Below, piece after piece: positions 25,280 to 32,808 of a stretch of 64,000 nucleotides of DNA. Both the position numbers and the translations under genes were made by a program. Position 1 is the first letter of the stretch; each line of letters begins with the position of its first letter. Location of the stretch: positions 1 to 64,000 of the forward strand of contig JAKOXK010000064.1 in the NCBI GenBank assembly GCA_029781035.1, given 5' to 3'. Origin of the DNA: Armatimonadota bacterium (GTDB lineage Bacteria > Armatimonadota > Fimbriimonadia > Fimbriimonadales > Fimbriimonadaceae). The notes under the pieces were generated by a model that was given only the letters and a program-made list of their open reading frames with translations, was not told the origin of the DNA and ran no database searches.

Positions 25280-28200
25280 ATGACCGTTGCTGAGACCAAG
25301 CCGGAGCACAAAGCTTCCCACAAAACCCTGACCGCGACCGTGGACGGGAACGAAGCGTGCGCCTATGTCGCCTATCGAGTGAACGAGGTCGCCACGATCT
25401 ATCCGATCACGCCCAGCAGCCCTATGGCGGAGTTCGCCGACCAATGGTCCGGCGAGGGTGTCACGAACATTTGGGGCACCACGATGAGCGTCATGCAGAT
25501 GCAGAGCGAGGCGGGTGCCGCGGGTGCCCTGCACGGCAGCCTGCAAGCGGGGTCTCTGGCCACGACTTTCACGGCCAGTCAGGGATTGCTGTTGATGATC
25601 CCGAACATGTACCGCATCGCGGGCGAACTGACGTCGTGCGTCATTCATGTTGCGGCGAGGGCCTTGGCGACTCAGAGCCTTTCGATCTTTGGCGACCACC
25701 AAGATGTGATGGCGGCTCGAACCACGGGGTTCGCGCTTCTGTCGTCCAGTTCCGTGCAAGAAGCGCACGACATGGCCCTTATCGCCCAGGCGGCGACGCT
25801 CGAGGCCAGGATCCCGTTCGTGCACTTCTTCGATGGCTTTAGAACCAGCCACGAGGTCAACAAGATCTCAGTCTTGAGCGACGAGACGATCCGCGCCATG
25901 ATTCCCGAGTCGGCGGTACTGGCCCACCGGGCCCGTGCTCTGAACCCGGACAATCCCTTTATCCGCGGAACGGCTTCGAACCCAGACGTCTACTTCCAAG
26001 GCCGCGAGGCCGTCAATGCGTTTTACGACAGGTGTCCCGACGTGGTGGAGCAGGCGATGGCCCAGTTCGCAACGTTGACTGGACGGACGTACAAGCTGTT
26101 CGAGTACTTCGGCGATCCCCAAGCCGAACGGGCGGTCGTCCTCATGGGTTCAGGAGCTGAGACGGCGCGAGAGGCCGTGGAATATCTCGCGTCAAGAGGC
26201 GAGAAGGTTGGGGTAGTCCAGGTTCATTTGTACCGGCCGTTCGCGAGCCAAAAGTTTCTCGCTGCGTTGCCTGAGTCGGTCAAGGCAGTAGCAGTCCTCG
26301 ACCGGACGAAGGAGTCGGGATCCGTGGGTGAGCCGCTCTACCTGGACGTCCTGGCCGCCCTGGGTCGCGGCGGCCGGTGCAGCGTCAAGGTTGTCGGTGG
26401 TCGCTACGGATTGGGCTCGAAGGAGTTCCATCCGGGCATGGTCAAGGGTGTCTTCGACGAGCTTCTTAAAGAGGAGCCGAAGAGCGGCTTCACCGTGGGC
26501 ATTGAGGACGACGTCACCCACAAGAACATCGCGTTCGACCCCGACTTCTCGACGGAACCGGCCGACGTCCACAAAGCGGTCTTCTATGGACTGGGTGCCG
26601 ACGGCACGGTCGGAGCCAACAAGAACACGATCAAGATCATCGGTGACGATCCTCACTTCTACGCCCAGGGCTACTTCGTGTACGATTCGAAGAAGTCGGG
26701 CTCTCAGACGGTCTCGCACGTGCGGTTCGGCCATAAGCCCATCCGTGCGACCTACCTGATACGGTCCGCCGATTTCGTCGGTTGTCACCAGTTCGGCTTT
26801 GTGTACAAGGTAGACGTCCTTGGCCTGGCCGCCCCCGGCGCGACCTTCCTGTTGAACAGCCCGTACGGGCCGGATACGGTCTGGGACCGGCTGCCCCGCT
26901 CCATGCAGGAGCAGATCGTCGACAAGGGCCTCAAGTTCTTCGTGATCGACGCGAACAAGGTTGCGCGCGACACCGGCATGGGTACGCGGACGAACACGAT
27001 CATGCAGACGTGCTTCTTCGCGATCTCCGGGGTCCTGCCGCGGGAACAAGCGATCGAGAAGATCAAGAAGGCGATCAAGAAGACCTACGGCAAAAAGGGG
27101 GACGAAGTCGTCCAACAGAACTTCCGGGCCGTGGACGAGACCTTGGCCAACCTCTTCGAGGTCGAAGTGCCGAGTCAGGCATTGGGAGAACTGGAACGTC
27201 CGCCTATCGTTTCCGACCAAGCACCCGAGTTTGTCCGGACGGTGACGGCGGCCATGATCGCTGGCTTGGGTGACCAACTTCCCGTCAGCGCCGTGCCCGT
27301 GGACGGGACTTATCCCAGCGGCACAAGCCAATGGGAGAAGCGCAACATCGCGGACTTCATTCCGGTCTGGGAGCCCAGCCTCTGCATCCAGTGTGGCAAT
27401 TGCAGCTTTGTCTGCCCGCATGGCGTGATCCGGACCAAGCTCTTCCACGACACAGAAGGCCAAGGAGCGCCAGCCTCGTTCAAGTCGGCACCGATCGACG
27501 CCAAGGGCTTTCCCAACACTCGGTACACCCTGCAGGTGCTGGCCGAGGACTGCACGGGCTGCAAGCTGTGCGTCGAAGCCTGTCCGGTCCGGGACAAGGA
27601 ACAGGCTGGACGCCGGGCCATCAACATGGCGCCCAAGGAAGGGCTGCTGGACGACGCCAAGGAGAGCGTCCGGTTCTTCGAGACGCTCCCAGTCAACGAC
27701 CGCTCGTTCGTCGACTTCTCGACAGTCCGTGGGGCCCAGTTCCTGGAGCCGCTGTTCGAGTTCTCCGGCGCTTGTGCCGGTTGCGGCGAGACCCCGTACC
27801 TGAAGCTCCTGAGCCAGCTCTTCGGCGACCGGATGATCGTTGCCAACGCGACCGGATGCTCCTCGATCTTCGGCGGCAATCTGCCGACCACGCCTTGGTC
27901 GGTCAACAGCGAAGGTCGCGGGCCTGCATGGTCGAACTCCCTTTTCGAGGACAACGCCGAGTTTGGGCTCGGGATGCGCCTCTCGGCAGACAGGCACCTG
28001 GCTCTGGCGCACAAGTGTCTGCGGGAGATGGCTCAGTCACTCGGAACAGACCTTGTCGACGACTTGATCCACGCTCCTCAACGGCTTGAATCGGAAATCC
28101 GGCAGCAGCGAGAGCGGGTGGCCGAGCTCAAGAGCCTCTTGGTCAAAGACGAGTCACCGCAGGCGAGGCGCCTTTTGTCGGTTGCGGACCACCTGGTGAG

Positions 28201-28846
28201 GAGAAGTGTCTGGATCGTCGGAGGTGACGGATGGGCCTACGATATCGGGAGCGGTGGCCTGGACCACGTGCTTTCCACCGGACGCGATGTGAACATCTTG
28301 GTCATGGACACCGAGGTGTACTCGAACACGGGCGGCCAGGCGTCGAAAGCCACCCCGTTGGCTGCGGTCGCCAAGTTCGCCAACGCCGGTAAGCAGGTGG
28401 GGAAGAAGGACCTGGCCCTGCAGGCTGTCTCTTACAACAACGTTTACGTGGCCCGTGTCGCCCTCGGAGCGAACCCTCAGCAGACCCTGACTGCCTTCCG
28501 CGAGGCCGAAGCGTATCCCGGCACATCGATCGTGATCGCGTACAGCCACTGCATCGCACACGGCATCAACATGGAGTGCGGACTGGAGCAGCAGCAACTG
28601 GCCGTCCACTGCGGCTACTGGCCGCTGATCCGGTTCAACCCGGAGGTCCGGCAGTCCGGCGAGACACCTTTCGTCCTGGACTCGTCGAGACCGAAGCTGA
28701 GGCTCAAGGACTATACCGACAACGAGTTGCGCTACAGGCTGCTGAAGCAGACCAACCCGAAGGCGGTCGACCGGATGTTCAAGGAAGCACAGGAAGCCAT
28801 CGAGTCGCGGTGGAACCTGTACGAGCAGATGGCGTTGCTGCGGTAG
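25280..28846 (+). CDS. nifJ: Pyruvate:ferredoxin oxidoreductase, paralogue 2
   Basis: A 1188-residue PFOR. Key segments: YPITPSSPMAEFADQW near the start, CIQCGNCSFVCPH (about 706), CTGCKLCVEACP (about 760), CAGCGETPYLKLL (about 832) and GGDGWAYDIGSGG (about 983, TPP). Same reaction as paralogue 1. The ATG at 25280 aligns MTVAE with the MTLAI/MTLAE starts of the other two; a GTG at 25268 would add four residues. It is divergent from PFOR1 and seems monocistronic, followed by a 21-bp-period repeat array. It is closer to paralogue 3 than to 1 (same QRERV stretch near residue 940 and the same GIxMExGLEQQ near the end). Confidence 0.95.
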   Translation: MTVAETKPEHKASHKTLTATVDGNEACAYVAYRVNEVATIYPITPSSPMAEFADQWSGEGVTNIWGTTMSVMQMQSEAGAAGALHGSLQAGSLATTFTASQGLLLMIPNMYRIAGELTSCVIHVAARALATQSLSIFGDHQDVMAARTTGFALLSSSSVQEAHDMALIAQAATLEARIPFVHFFDGFRTSHEVNKISVLSDETIRAMIPESAVLAHRARALNPDNPFIRGTASNPDVYFQGREAVNAFYDRCPDVVEQAMAQFATLTGRTYKLFEYFGDPQAERAVVLMGSGAETAREAVEYLASRGEKVGVVQVHLYRPFASQKFLAALPESVKAVAVLDRTKESGSVGEPLYLDVLAALGRGGRCSVKVVGGRYGLGSKEFHPGMVKGVFDELLKEEPKSGFTVGIEDDVTHKNIAFDPDFSTEPADVHKAVFYGLGADGTVGANKNTIKIIGDDPHFYAQGYFVYDSKKSGSQTVSHVRFGHKPIRATYLIRSADFVGCHQFGFVYKVDVLGLAAPGATFLLNSPYGPDTVWDRLPRSMQEQIVDKGLKFFVIDANKVARDTGMGTRTNTIMQTCFFAISGVLPREQAIEKIKKAIKKTYGKKGDEVVQQNFRAVDETLANLFEVEVPSQALGELERPPIVSDQAPEFVRTVTAAMIAGLGDQLPVSAVPVDGTYPSGTSQWEKRNIADFIPVWEPSLCIQCGNCSFVCPHGVIRTKLFHDTEGQGAPASFKSAPIDAKGFPNTRYTLQVLAEDCTGCKLCVEACPVRDKEQAGRRAINMAPKEGLLDDAKESVRFFETLPVNDRSFVDFSTVRGAQFLEPLFEFSGACAGCGETPYLKLLSQLFGDRMIVANATGCSSIFGGNLPTTPWSVNSEGRGPAWSNSLFEDNAEFGLGMRLSADRHLALAHKCLREMAQSLGTDLVDDLIHAPQRLESEIRQQRERVAELKSLLVKDESPQARRLLSVADHLVRRSVWIVGGDGWAYDIGSGGLDHVLSTGRDVNILVMDTEVYSNTGGQASKATPLAAVAKFANAGKQVGKKDLALQAVSYNNVYVARVALGANPQQTLTAFREAEAYPGTSIVIAYSHCIAHGINMECGLEQQQLAVHCGYWPLIRFNPEVRQSGETPFVLDSSRPKLRLKDYTDNELRYRLLKQTNPKAVDRMFKEAQEAIESRWNLYEQMALLR

Positions 28847-28936
28847 GGAGCGCGGAAACCGAGTTTCGGCCTTCCGGCTTGCTGCCTCCAAACTCCGCCG
28901 ACGGCAAAGTCGCTGGTCCAAATCTGGAGGCTACGC

Positions 28937-29200
28937 CACTTGCAGGGGCTTCTGAGGCACTTGGAGGAGCTTCCAGGACACTTGGAGGAGTGTCCGAGAC
29001 ACTTGGCGGAGCTTTCGAGGCACTTGGAGGAGCTTCCGAGACACTTGGGGGAGCGTCCGAGGCACTTGGAGGAGCTTTCGAGGCACTTGGAGGAGCTTCC
29101 GAGACACTTGGAGGAGCTTTCGAGGCACTTGGAGGAGCTTTCGAGGCACTTGGAGGAGCTTCCGAGACACTTGGAGGAGCTTTCGAGGCACTTGGAGGGG
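28937..29200. repeat. 21-bp-period array, locus 2 (12.5 units)
   Basis: Units starting with CACTTGGAGGAGC recur every 21 bp from 28937 to a partial unit at 29189, with differences mainly in the second half (TTCCGAGA versus TTTCGAGG). The array fills most of the gap between PFOR2 and the convergent caspase-like gene. The plus strand encodes heptads RHLEELS/RHLEELP. Long open frames cross it in several phases, which is a consequence of the period being a multiple of three rather than evidence of translation. Confidence 0.85.
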
Positions 29201-29306
29201 CATCCTTTGCCGCCACACCCGTGCCTTGCCGCCACTGGCCCGCAAGGGAGGGGAGCAACGCCGACTACCCGGCCACGGCCTCGTCTTGGCCCGACAGTTT
29301 GCGACC

Positions 29307-30506
29307 TCAACCCTTCGGCCGGAGCGGGTTGGCGGCCTCGAGCTTCAGCAGGTCGGCGAAGCGCTGTTTCAGTTCTCGGGTCCCAGTCTCGGCGAGCCGG
29401 TGCTGCAATACGACCGACTTGCCTAGGCGCACAAACCGGATAATCTGGACGTCGCGCCTGTCTTCGCTGTCGATCTTGTTGCGCACAAACTCCTGGTAGG
29501 CCGTCTGGAGCCGGTCCTCCCCGTCGAGCTTCAGGGCCAAAGAGAGTCCGTCCAGAGCCGCCCGCTGGGCGGGCCGCGCCCACGCGCGCACCTTGGCGAA
29601 CGGGGTGGCCATGACCTCAGGGTCGGCCCTGTCGGTGACGAAGCGGCGCAGGAACACGTCCGACGTGCAGACCGGGGTGTCGATGGAGTCGTCGTTCACC
29701 AAGGAATAGGCAAAGGCTTCGTCCATGCCGGTCCGGCCGTTCCTGTCGTAATCGGCGCCACCGACATCGCGGCCCATGCGGTCCTTGCCGGTCAGGGCGG
29801 CCAAAAAGTAGCCGGTGAAGTCGTGGTAGTCAGCTTCGTTGACGTTAGGTGTGCAGCCGGCAGCCTGGCGCTGCGGCACGCTGGCGAAGAAGCCGCAGAT
29901 CCGGTGGTCGGTGAGGGGCGCGTCGGGCAGGCCGCCTTCGAAGAGCAGGTTGCCGAACGCGCCTGAGTAGCACTCGACCATCAGGACGGTGACCGGGGTC
30001 TTCTTGGGGAACTGGCTGATCTCTGCAGCGAGGCCCGTGACGGCCAGGCGCTGCTTGTCCCAGAGGTCGAAGTAGTTGTCGTTGAGGCCGCTCCGGTTGT
30101 TCGGGCTGCCGTGGCCGGTGAAGTAGAGGAAGGCGCCGCTGTCTGGTTCCTGCTTGAGCCGGTCGGCGAGGCCTGCGAACTCGGTGTGGACGGCCTCGGT
30201 CTTCGCTGGCCCGTCTTGGCGCGGAAGTTGAGGGGCGCGGTAATAGGTCTTGCCTTTGCCGCTGTCGCAGAGCACATTCTCCGATTTCGGGTCGCCATCG
30301 GCGAAGAGGACGCGCATCTCGCTGGAAGCCGGCTTGACCCGGTCCATGTAGCGGACGTTGCTCTCGATCGCCACCTGGTTGTGCTTGGGTTCGGGACCCC
30401 CGCCGACGACCAAGACCTGCAGTTTTGGTGGTGGGCTCGGCTGGAATCCCATGGCGAGGCCGCCAAGGGCAGCGAGGAACCAGCGGGTCTTCTGTCGAGG
30501 ATCCAT
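29307..30506 (-). CDS. Secreted caspase-like (clan CD) cysteine peptidase
   Basis: A 399-residue protein with an N-terminal hydrophobic leader (RWFLAALGGLAMGF). Its catalytic dyad is visible as FLYFTGHGSPNN (His) and VLMVECYSGAFG (Cys), typical of clan CD peptidases (caspase/legumain/gingipain fold). A YDRNGRTGMDEAFAYS stretch resembles a Ca-binding loop. The ATG at 30506 is preferred over one at 30524 because TACAAT (minus 30523-30528), a good -10 box, overlaps the upstream ATG. Substrate and role are unknown. It is transcribed alone, convergent with PFOR2. Confidence 0.75.
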   Translation of the reverse strand: MDPRQKTRWFLAALGGLAMGFQPSPPPKLQVLVVGGGPEPKHNQVAIESNVRYMDRVKPASSEMRVLFADGDPKSENVLCDSGKGKTYYRAPQLPRQDGPAKTEAVHTEFAGLADRLKQEPDSGAFLYFTGHGSPNNRSGLNDNYFDLWDKQRLAVTGLAAEISQFPKKTPVTVLMVECYSGAFGNLLFEGGLPDAPLTDHRICGFFASVPQRQAAGCTPNVNEADYHDFTGYFLAALTGKDRMGRDVGGADYDRNGRTGMDEAFAYSLVNDDSIDTPVCTSDVFLRRFVTDRADPEVMATPFAKVRAWARPAQRAALDGLSLALKLDGEDRLQTAYQEFVRNKIDSEDRRDVQIIRFVRLGKSVVLQHRLAETGTRELKQRFADLLKLEAANPLRPKG

Positions 30507-30522
30507 GGCAGTAACGCGATCC

Positions 30523-30528
30523 ATTGTA
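30523..30528 (-). promoter_or_regulatory. -10 box of the caspase-like gene
   Basis: Minus-strand TACAAT (5 of 6 to consensus), 16 nt before the ATG at 30506, predicting a leader of about 10 nt. Confidence 0.4.
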
Positions 30529-30751
30529 CGACGTCCCCGGCCCGGTGTCGATCGGATGCCACGGAAGTGTCGTGCAGGTGCCCCGTCCGCGGCGCGACTG
30601 CCAGGGAACTAGAGCCGGCGGAGGGCCCTTACCGGGCCGAAGTTGGCCACCTGGAGACCGTGTGGAGCCTACGCTCCCCGGGGTCATTTGACGAACGCGC
30701 TAAAATGGAAGCCGTGCCCGGGCCGAACGACCTTTTGGGCAAGGAAACGAC

Positions 30752-32005
30752 ATGCTGACCGCAACCGTCCTCATGGCCCTGACCGGGCTCCCTGCCCCGT
30801 CGGTGGCCGCCGACAAGTTGACCATGGATCCGAAAGGGGCCGTCACCGCCAAGCTGGGTTACTATCCGGTCCAGATCGCCCTTTCCCCGAACAAGCCGCC
30901 ACAGATCAAGAAGGAGCCGACCTACATGACGACTCCCAAGTACGGCGTCATTCACCTGGGCAACGGGCCTAAGAGCGAGTACGTCGTTGCCCTGGACGAA
31001 CCGGAAGGCAAGGACTGGAAGATCTACGTCGACAAGAACCAGAACGGCAACCTGGCCGACGACGGTGACGGTGGCTGGGGAAACAAGAGCGACCGCGGTG
31101 GTCGGACCATGTACGGCGTCTTGGACCTCACCCTGCGCGCCTCCTGGGGCACACCGTCGAAGGAGACTTCGCACGCCGACTACGGTATCGGTCTCTACCG
31201 GTTCAGCAACCTGGCTCCGTTGCTGATGTACCGCGAGGCCGCCCGCACGGGGATGGTCAGCCTGGCTGGCAAGAGTTATAAGGCAATGCTCGTCGAGAAC
31301 GATGCCGACGGCATATTCAACAAGACGGTGACCTCGGCCGACGAAGCCACAAAGTCACGTCCGGTATGGCTGCGGGTGGACACGGGCAACGACGGCAAAT
31401 ACGCCACGACGATCGATCCGCGCGCCCCCTTCAACTACGACGGCAAGGCCTACGAGGCGATCATCAGCGAAGATGGTGCGAGTATCTCGATTCAGCCCAC
31501 GATGAAGGCAGTGATCGACCTGACGCCGAAACAACCGGAGGCGAAGCCCTTGCTCAAGGCGGGCGTACAGGCACCCGACTTCTCGGCCGAGAAGTGGGGC
31601 GGAGGGAGCTTGCACCTGTCCGACTACAAGGGCCAGATCGTTGTCCTTGACTTCTGGGCGACCTGGTGTGGCCCCTGCCAGCAGTCGATGCCGCACATCG
31701 AATCGGTCTTCAAGTCCGTCAAGAACCAAGGCGTGACCGTGCTCGGCGTCTGCGTCTGGGACGACAAGGCGGCGTATGAGGAATGGGTGCCCAAGAACAA
31801 GGAGAAGTACACGTTCCAGTTCGCGTTCGATCCAGCTGGAAGAGGCGCCAATGGTATTGCCAGTACGATGTTCAACGTCAGCGGCATACCCACGACGTAT
31901 ATCATCGACAAGGACGGCAAGGTGGCTGACGCGATTGTCGGGTATGAAGACGGCGACAAGCGGGTTGAAGAAGCTCTGAAGAAGTTGGGAGTCAAGTTCG
32001 ACTAG
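30752..32005 (+). CDS. Secreted TlpA-like thioredoxin-domain protein
   Basis: A 417-residue protein with a signal peptide (MLTATVLMALTGLPAPSVAA). A beta-rich N-terminal domain of about 240 residues with Asp/Asn-rich loops (VDKNQNGNLADDGDGG, EF-hand-like) follows, then a TlpA/ResA thioredoxin fold with DFWATWCGPCQQSMP (Cys pair near 307-310) and SGIPTTYIIDKDG. It probably reduces or exchanges disulfides outside the membrane. AAGGAAA is just before the ATG. It ends at a strong terminator hairpin. It shares only the thioredoxin domain with the TlpA-like protein at 5852-7174. Confidence 0.85.
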   Translation: MLTATVLMALTGLPAPSVAADKLTMDPKGAVTAKLGYYPVQIALSPNKPPQIKKEPTYMTTPKYGVIHLGNGPKSEYVVALDEPEGKDWKIYVDKNQNGNLADDGDGGWGNKSDRGGRTMYGVLDLTLRASWGTPSKETSHADYGIGLYRFSNLAPLLMYREAARTGMVSLAGKSYKAMLVENDADGIFNKTVTSADEATKSRPVWLRVDTGNDGKYATTIDPRAPFNYDGKAYEAIISEDGASISIQPTMKAVIDLTPKQPEAKPLLKAGVQAPDFSAEKWGGGSLHLSDYKGQIVVLDFWATWCGPCQQSMPHIESVFKSVKNQGVTVLGVCVWDDKAAYEEWVPKNKEKYTFQFAFDPAGRGANGIASTMFNVSGIPTTYIIDKDGKVADAIVGYEDGDKRVEEALKKLGVKFD

Positions 32006-32014
32006 TCGTCCGCC

Positions 32015-32070
32015 GACAAGCCCCTCCCTCGGATCCACGGCCAACCTGGGATCATGGGGAGGGGCTTGTC
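32015..32070. terminator. Terminator hairpin between the TlpA-like and receiver genes
   Basis: A 14-bp stem (GACAAGCCCCTCCC at 32015-32028, complement at 32057-32070) with a 28-nt loop lies between two convergent genes and is followed by ATTT on the plus strand. Confidence 0.7.
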
Positions 32071-32093
32071 ATTTCGGGGAGAGCTCAATCGAG

Positions 32094-32477
32094 TCAGCTC
32101 AGTACTTCGCTGGGGTTGAAAGGCTTCGAGACGTAGGAGTCGGCCTGAAACGCAAGGTCTGTCCGCTGGCCCCACCAGACGGCGTCTGCTGTCATAAGGA
32201 CGACTTTCATGCCTTTGGTGCGCTCGTGGGTGCGTATCCACTCGATGACTTCGTATCCGTCCATTCGGGGCATGAGCAAGTCGAGAACGGCCACGTCGAA
32301 CGGCTCTTGCTCAAGCAGTTCAACGGCCTCAGCACCGTCTGAAGCGACCTTGACCTGATAGCCTTTCCGTTCAAGGTTGACCTGGAGAAGCCGCGTGACG
32401 TGGAGCTCATCGTCGGCGACGAGGATGCGCTTGGCACCGCTCTCCGTTGAAGTGGTGTCTCTGCAGGCCATTTCCAT
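32094..32477 (-). CDS. Stand-alone response-regulator receiver protein
   Basis: A 127-residue CheY-like receiver with no output domain. ILVADDELHV carries the acidic pair, VAVLDLLMPRMDGYEV the phospho-acceptor Asp (about residue 66), VVLMTA the Thr and YVSKPFNP the Lys. It is divergent from PFOR3 across a 327-bp region. No histidine kinase is nearby, so its partner is unknown; an anaerobic-metabolism link is only positional. Confidence 0.85.
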   Translation of the reverse strand: MEMACRDTTSTESGAKRILVADDELHVTRLLQVNLERKGYQVKVASDGAEAVELLEQEPFDVAVLDLLMPRMDGYEVIEWIRTHERTKGMKVVLMTADAVWWGQRTDLAFQADSYVSKPFNPSEVLS

Positions 32478-32610
32478 TTGCGATGGTGCTGCTCCCCAAA
32501 CGCCGGTCGTGCGCCCATGGCCTCCGGTCGCTTGGCCCTGATCTTCTGGACGCCGAGACTCGCATCGATAGTTCGAGGTCCCTGGCTCGGGCAGGCTTAA
32601 GATGCCCTTA

Positions 32611-32651
32611 TGACGCGCGTCACAACATGGGTTTGGCTACTGACAGATACT
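32611..32651 (+). promoter_or_regulatory. CRP/FNR-like operator and -10 box of PFOR3
   Basis: TATGACGCGCGTCACA with the palindrome TGACGCGCGTCA (32611-32622) is followed 29 bp from its centre by GATACT (32646-32651). The GCTGAC-N5-GTCAGC element (32670-32686) lies at about +13. The layout is the same as at PFOR1 and the GltD-like gene. Confidence 0.72.
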
Positions 32652-32667
32652 GAGACCGGGTGGTTTC

Positions 32668-32808
32668 ATGCTGACCGTTCGTCAGCGCTTGATCACTGTC
32701 TTTGAATCCGAGCCACGATGCGGTTGCGTCCCGATCGCAACCTTGCAGCCCAGTTGGCATCAGTCCAAGGCCCCTAACCGATGGGCTCCATCAGGTGACG
32801 CGTCATGA
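32668..32808 (+). CDS. Putative coupled leader ORF (MLTxxQR type) before PFOR3
   Basis: A 46-codon frame from the ATG at 32668 (MLTVRQRLITVF...) ends in TGA at 32806-32808, overlapping the PFOR3 start as ATGA. GGGTG lies 5 nt before the ATG. The first codons are part of the GCTGAC-N5-GTCAGC palindrome. The sequence after the first seven residues is not conserved among the three leaders. Confidence 0.45.
   Translation: MLTVRQRLITVFESEPRCGCVPIATLQPSWHQSKAPNRWAPSGDAS

Noticed and set aside
26192-28012. Long minus-strand frame (606 codons) opposite PFOR2, and similar ones opposite hdrA (14662-16323) and the subtilase (55854-57605)
   Set aside because: These are antisense to clearly homologous genes, show no recognisable domains, and arise from strong G+C bias in the third codon position.
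28937-29200. The 21-bp array as a CRISPR array
   Set aside because: There are no unique spacers; the units are contiguous near-copies with no alternation of repeat and spacer, and no cas genes are nearby. The same holds for the other three arrays.
28940-29443. Open frames running through the repeat arrays as protein genes
   Set aside because: Because the period is 21 bp, a stop-free unit keeps several frames open on both strands. No RBS, conserved start or non-repetitive homologous domain supports translation.
30752-30790. The TlpA-like gene start ATGCTGACCGC as another copy of the MLT leader element
   Set aside because: It lacks the GTCAGCG second half, has no NATACT box or palindrome upstream, and it is the genuine start of a signal peptide.
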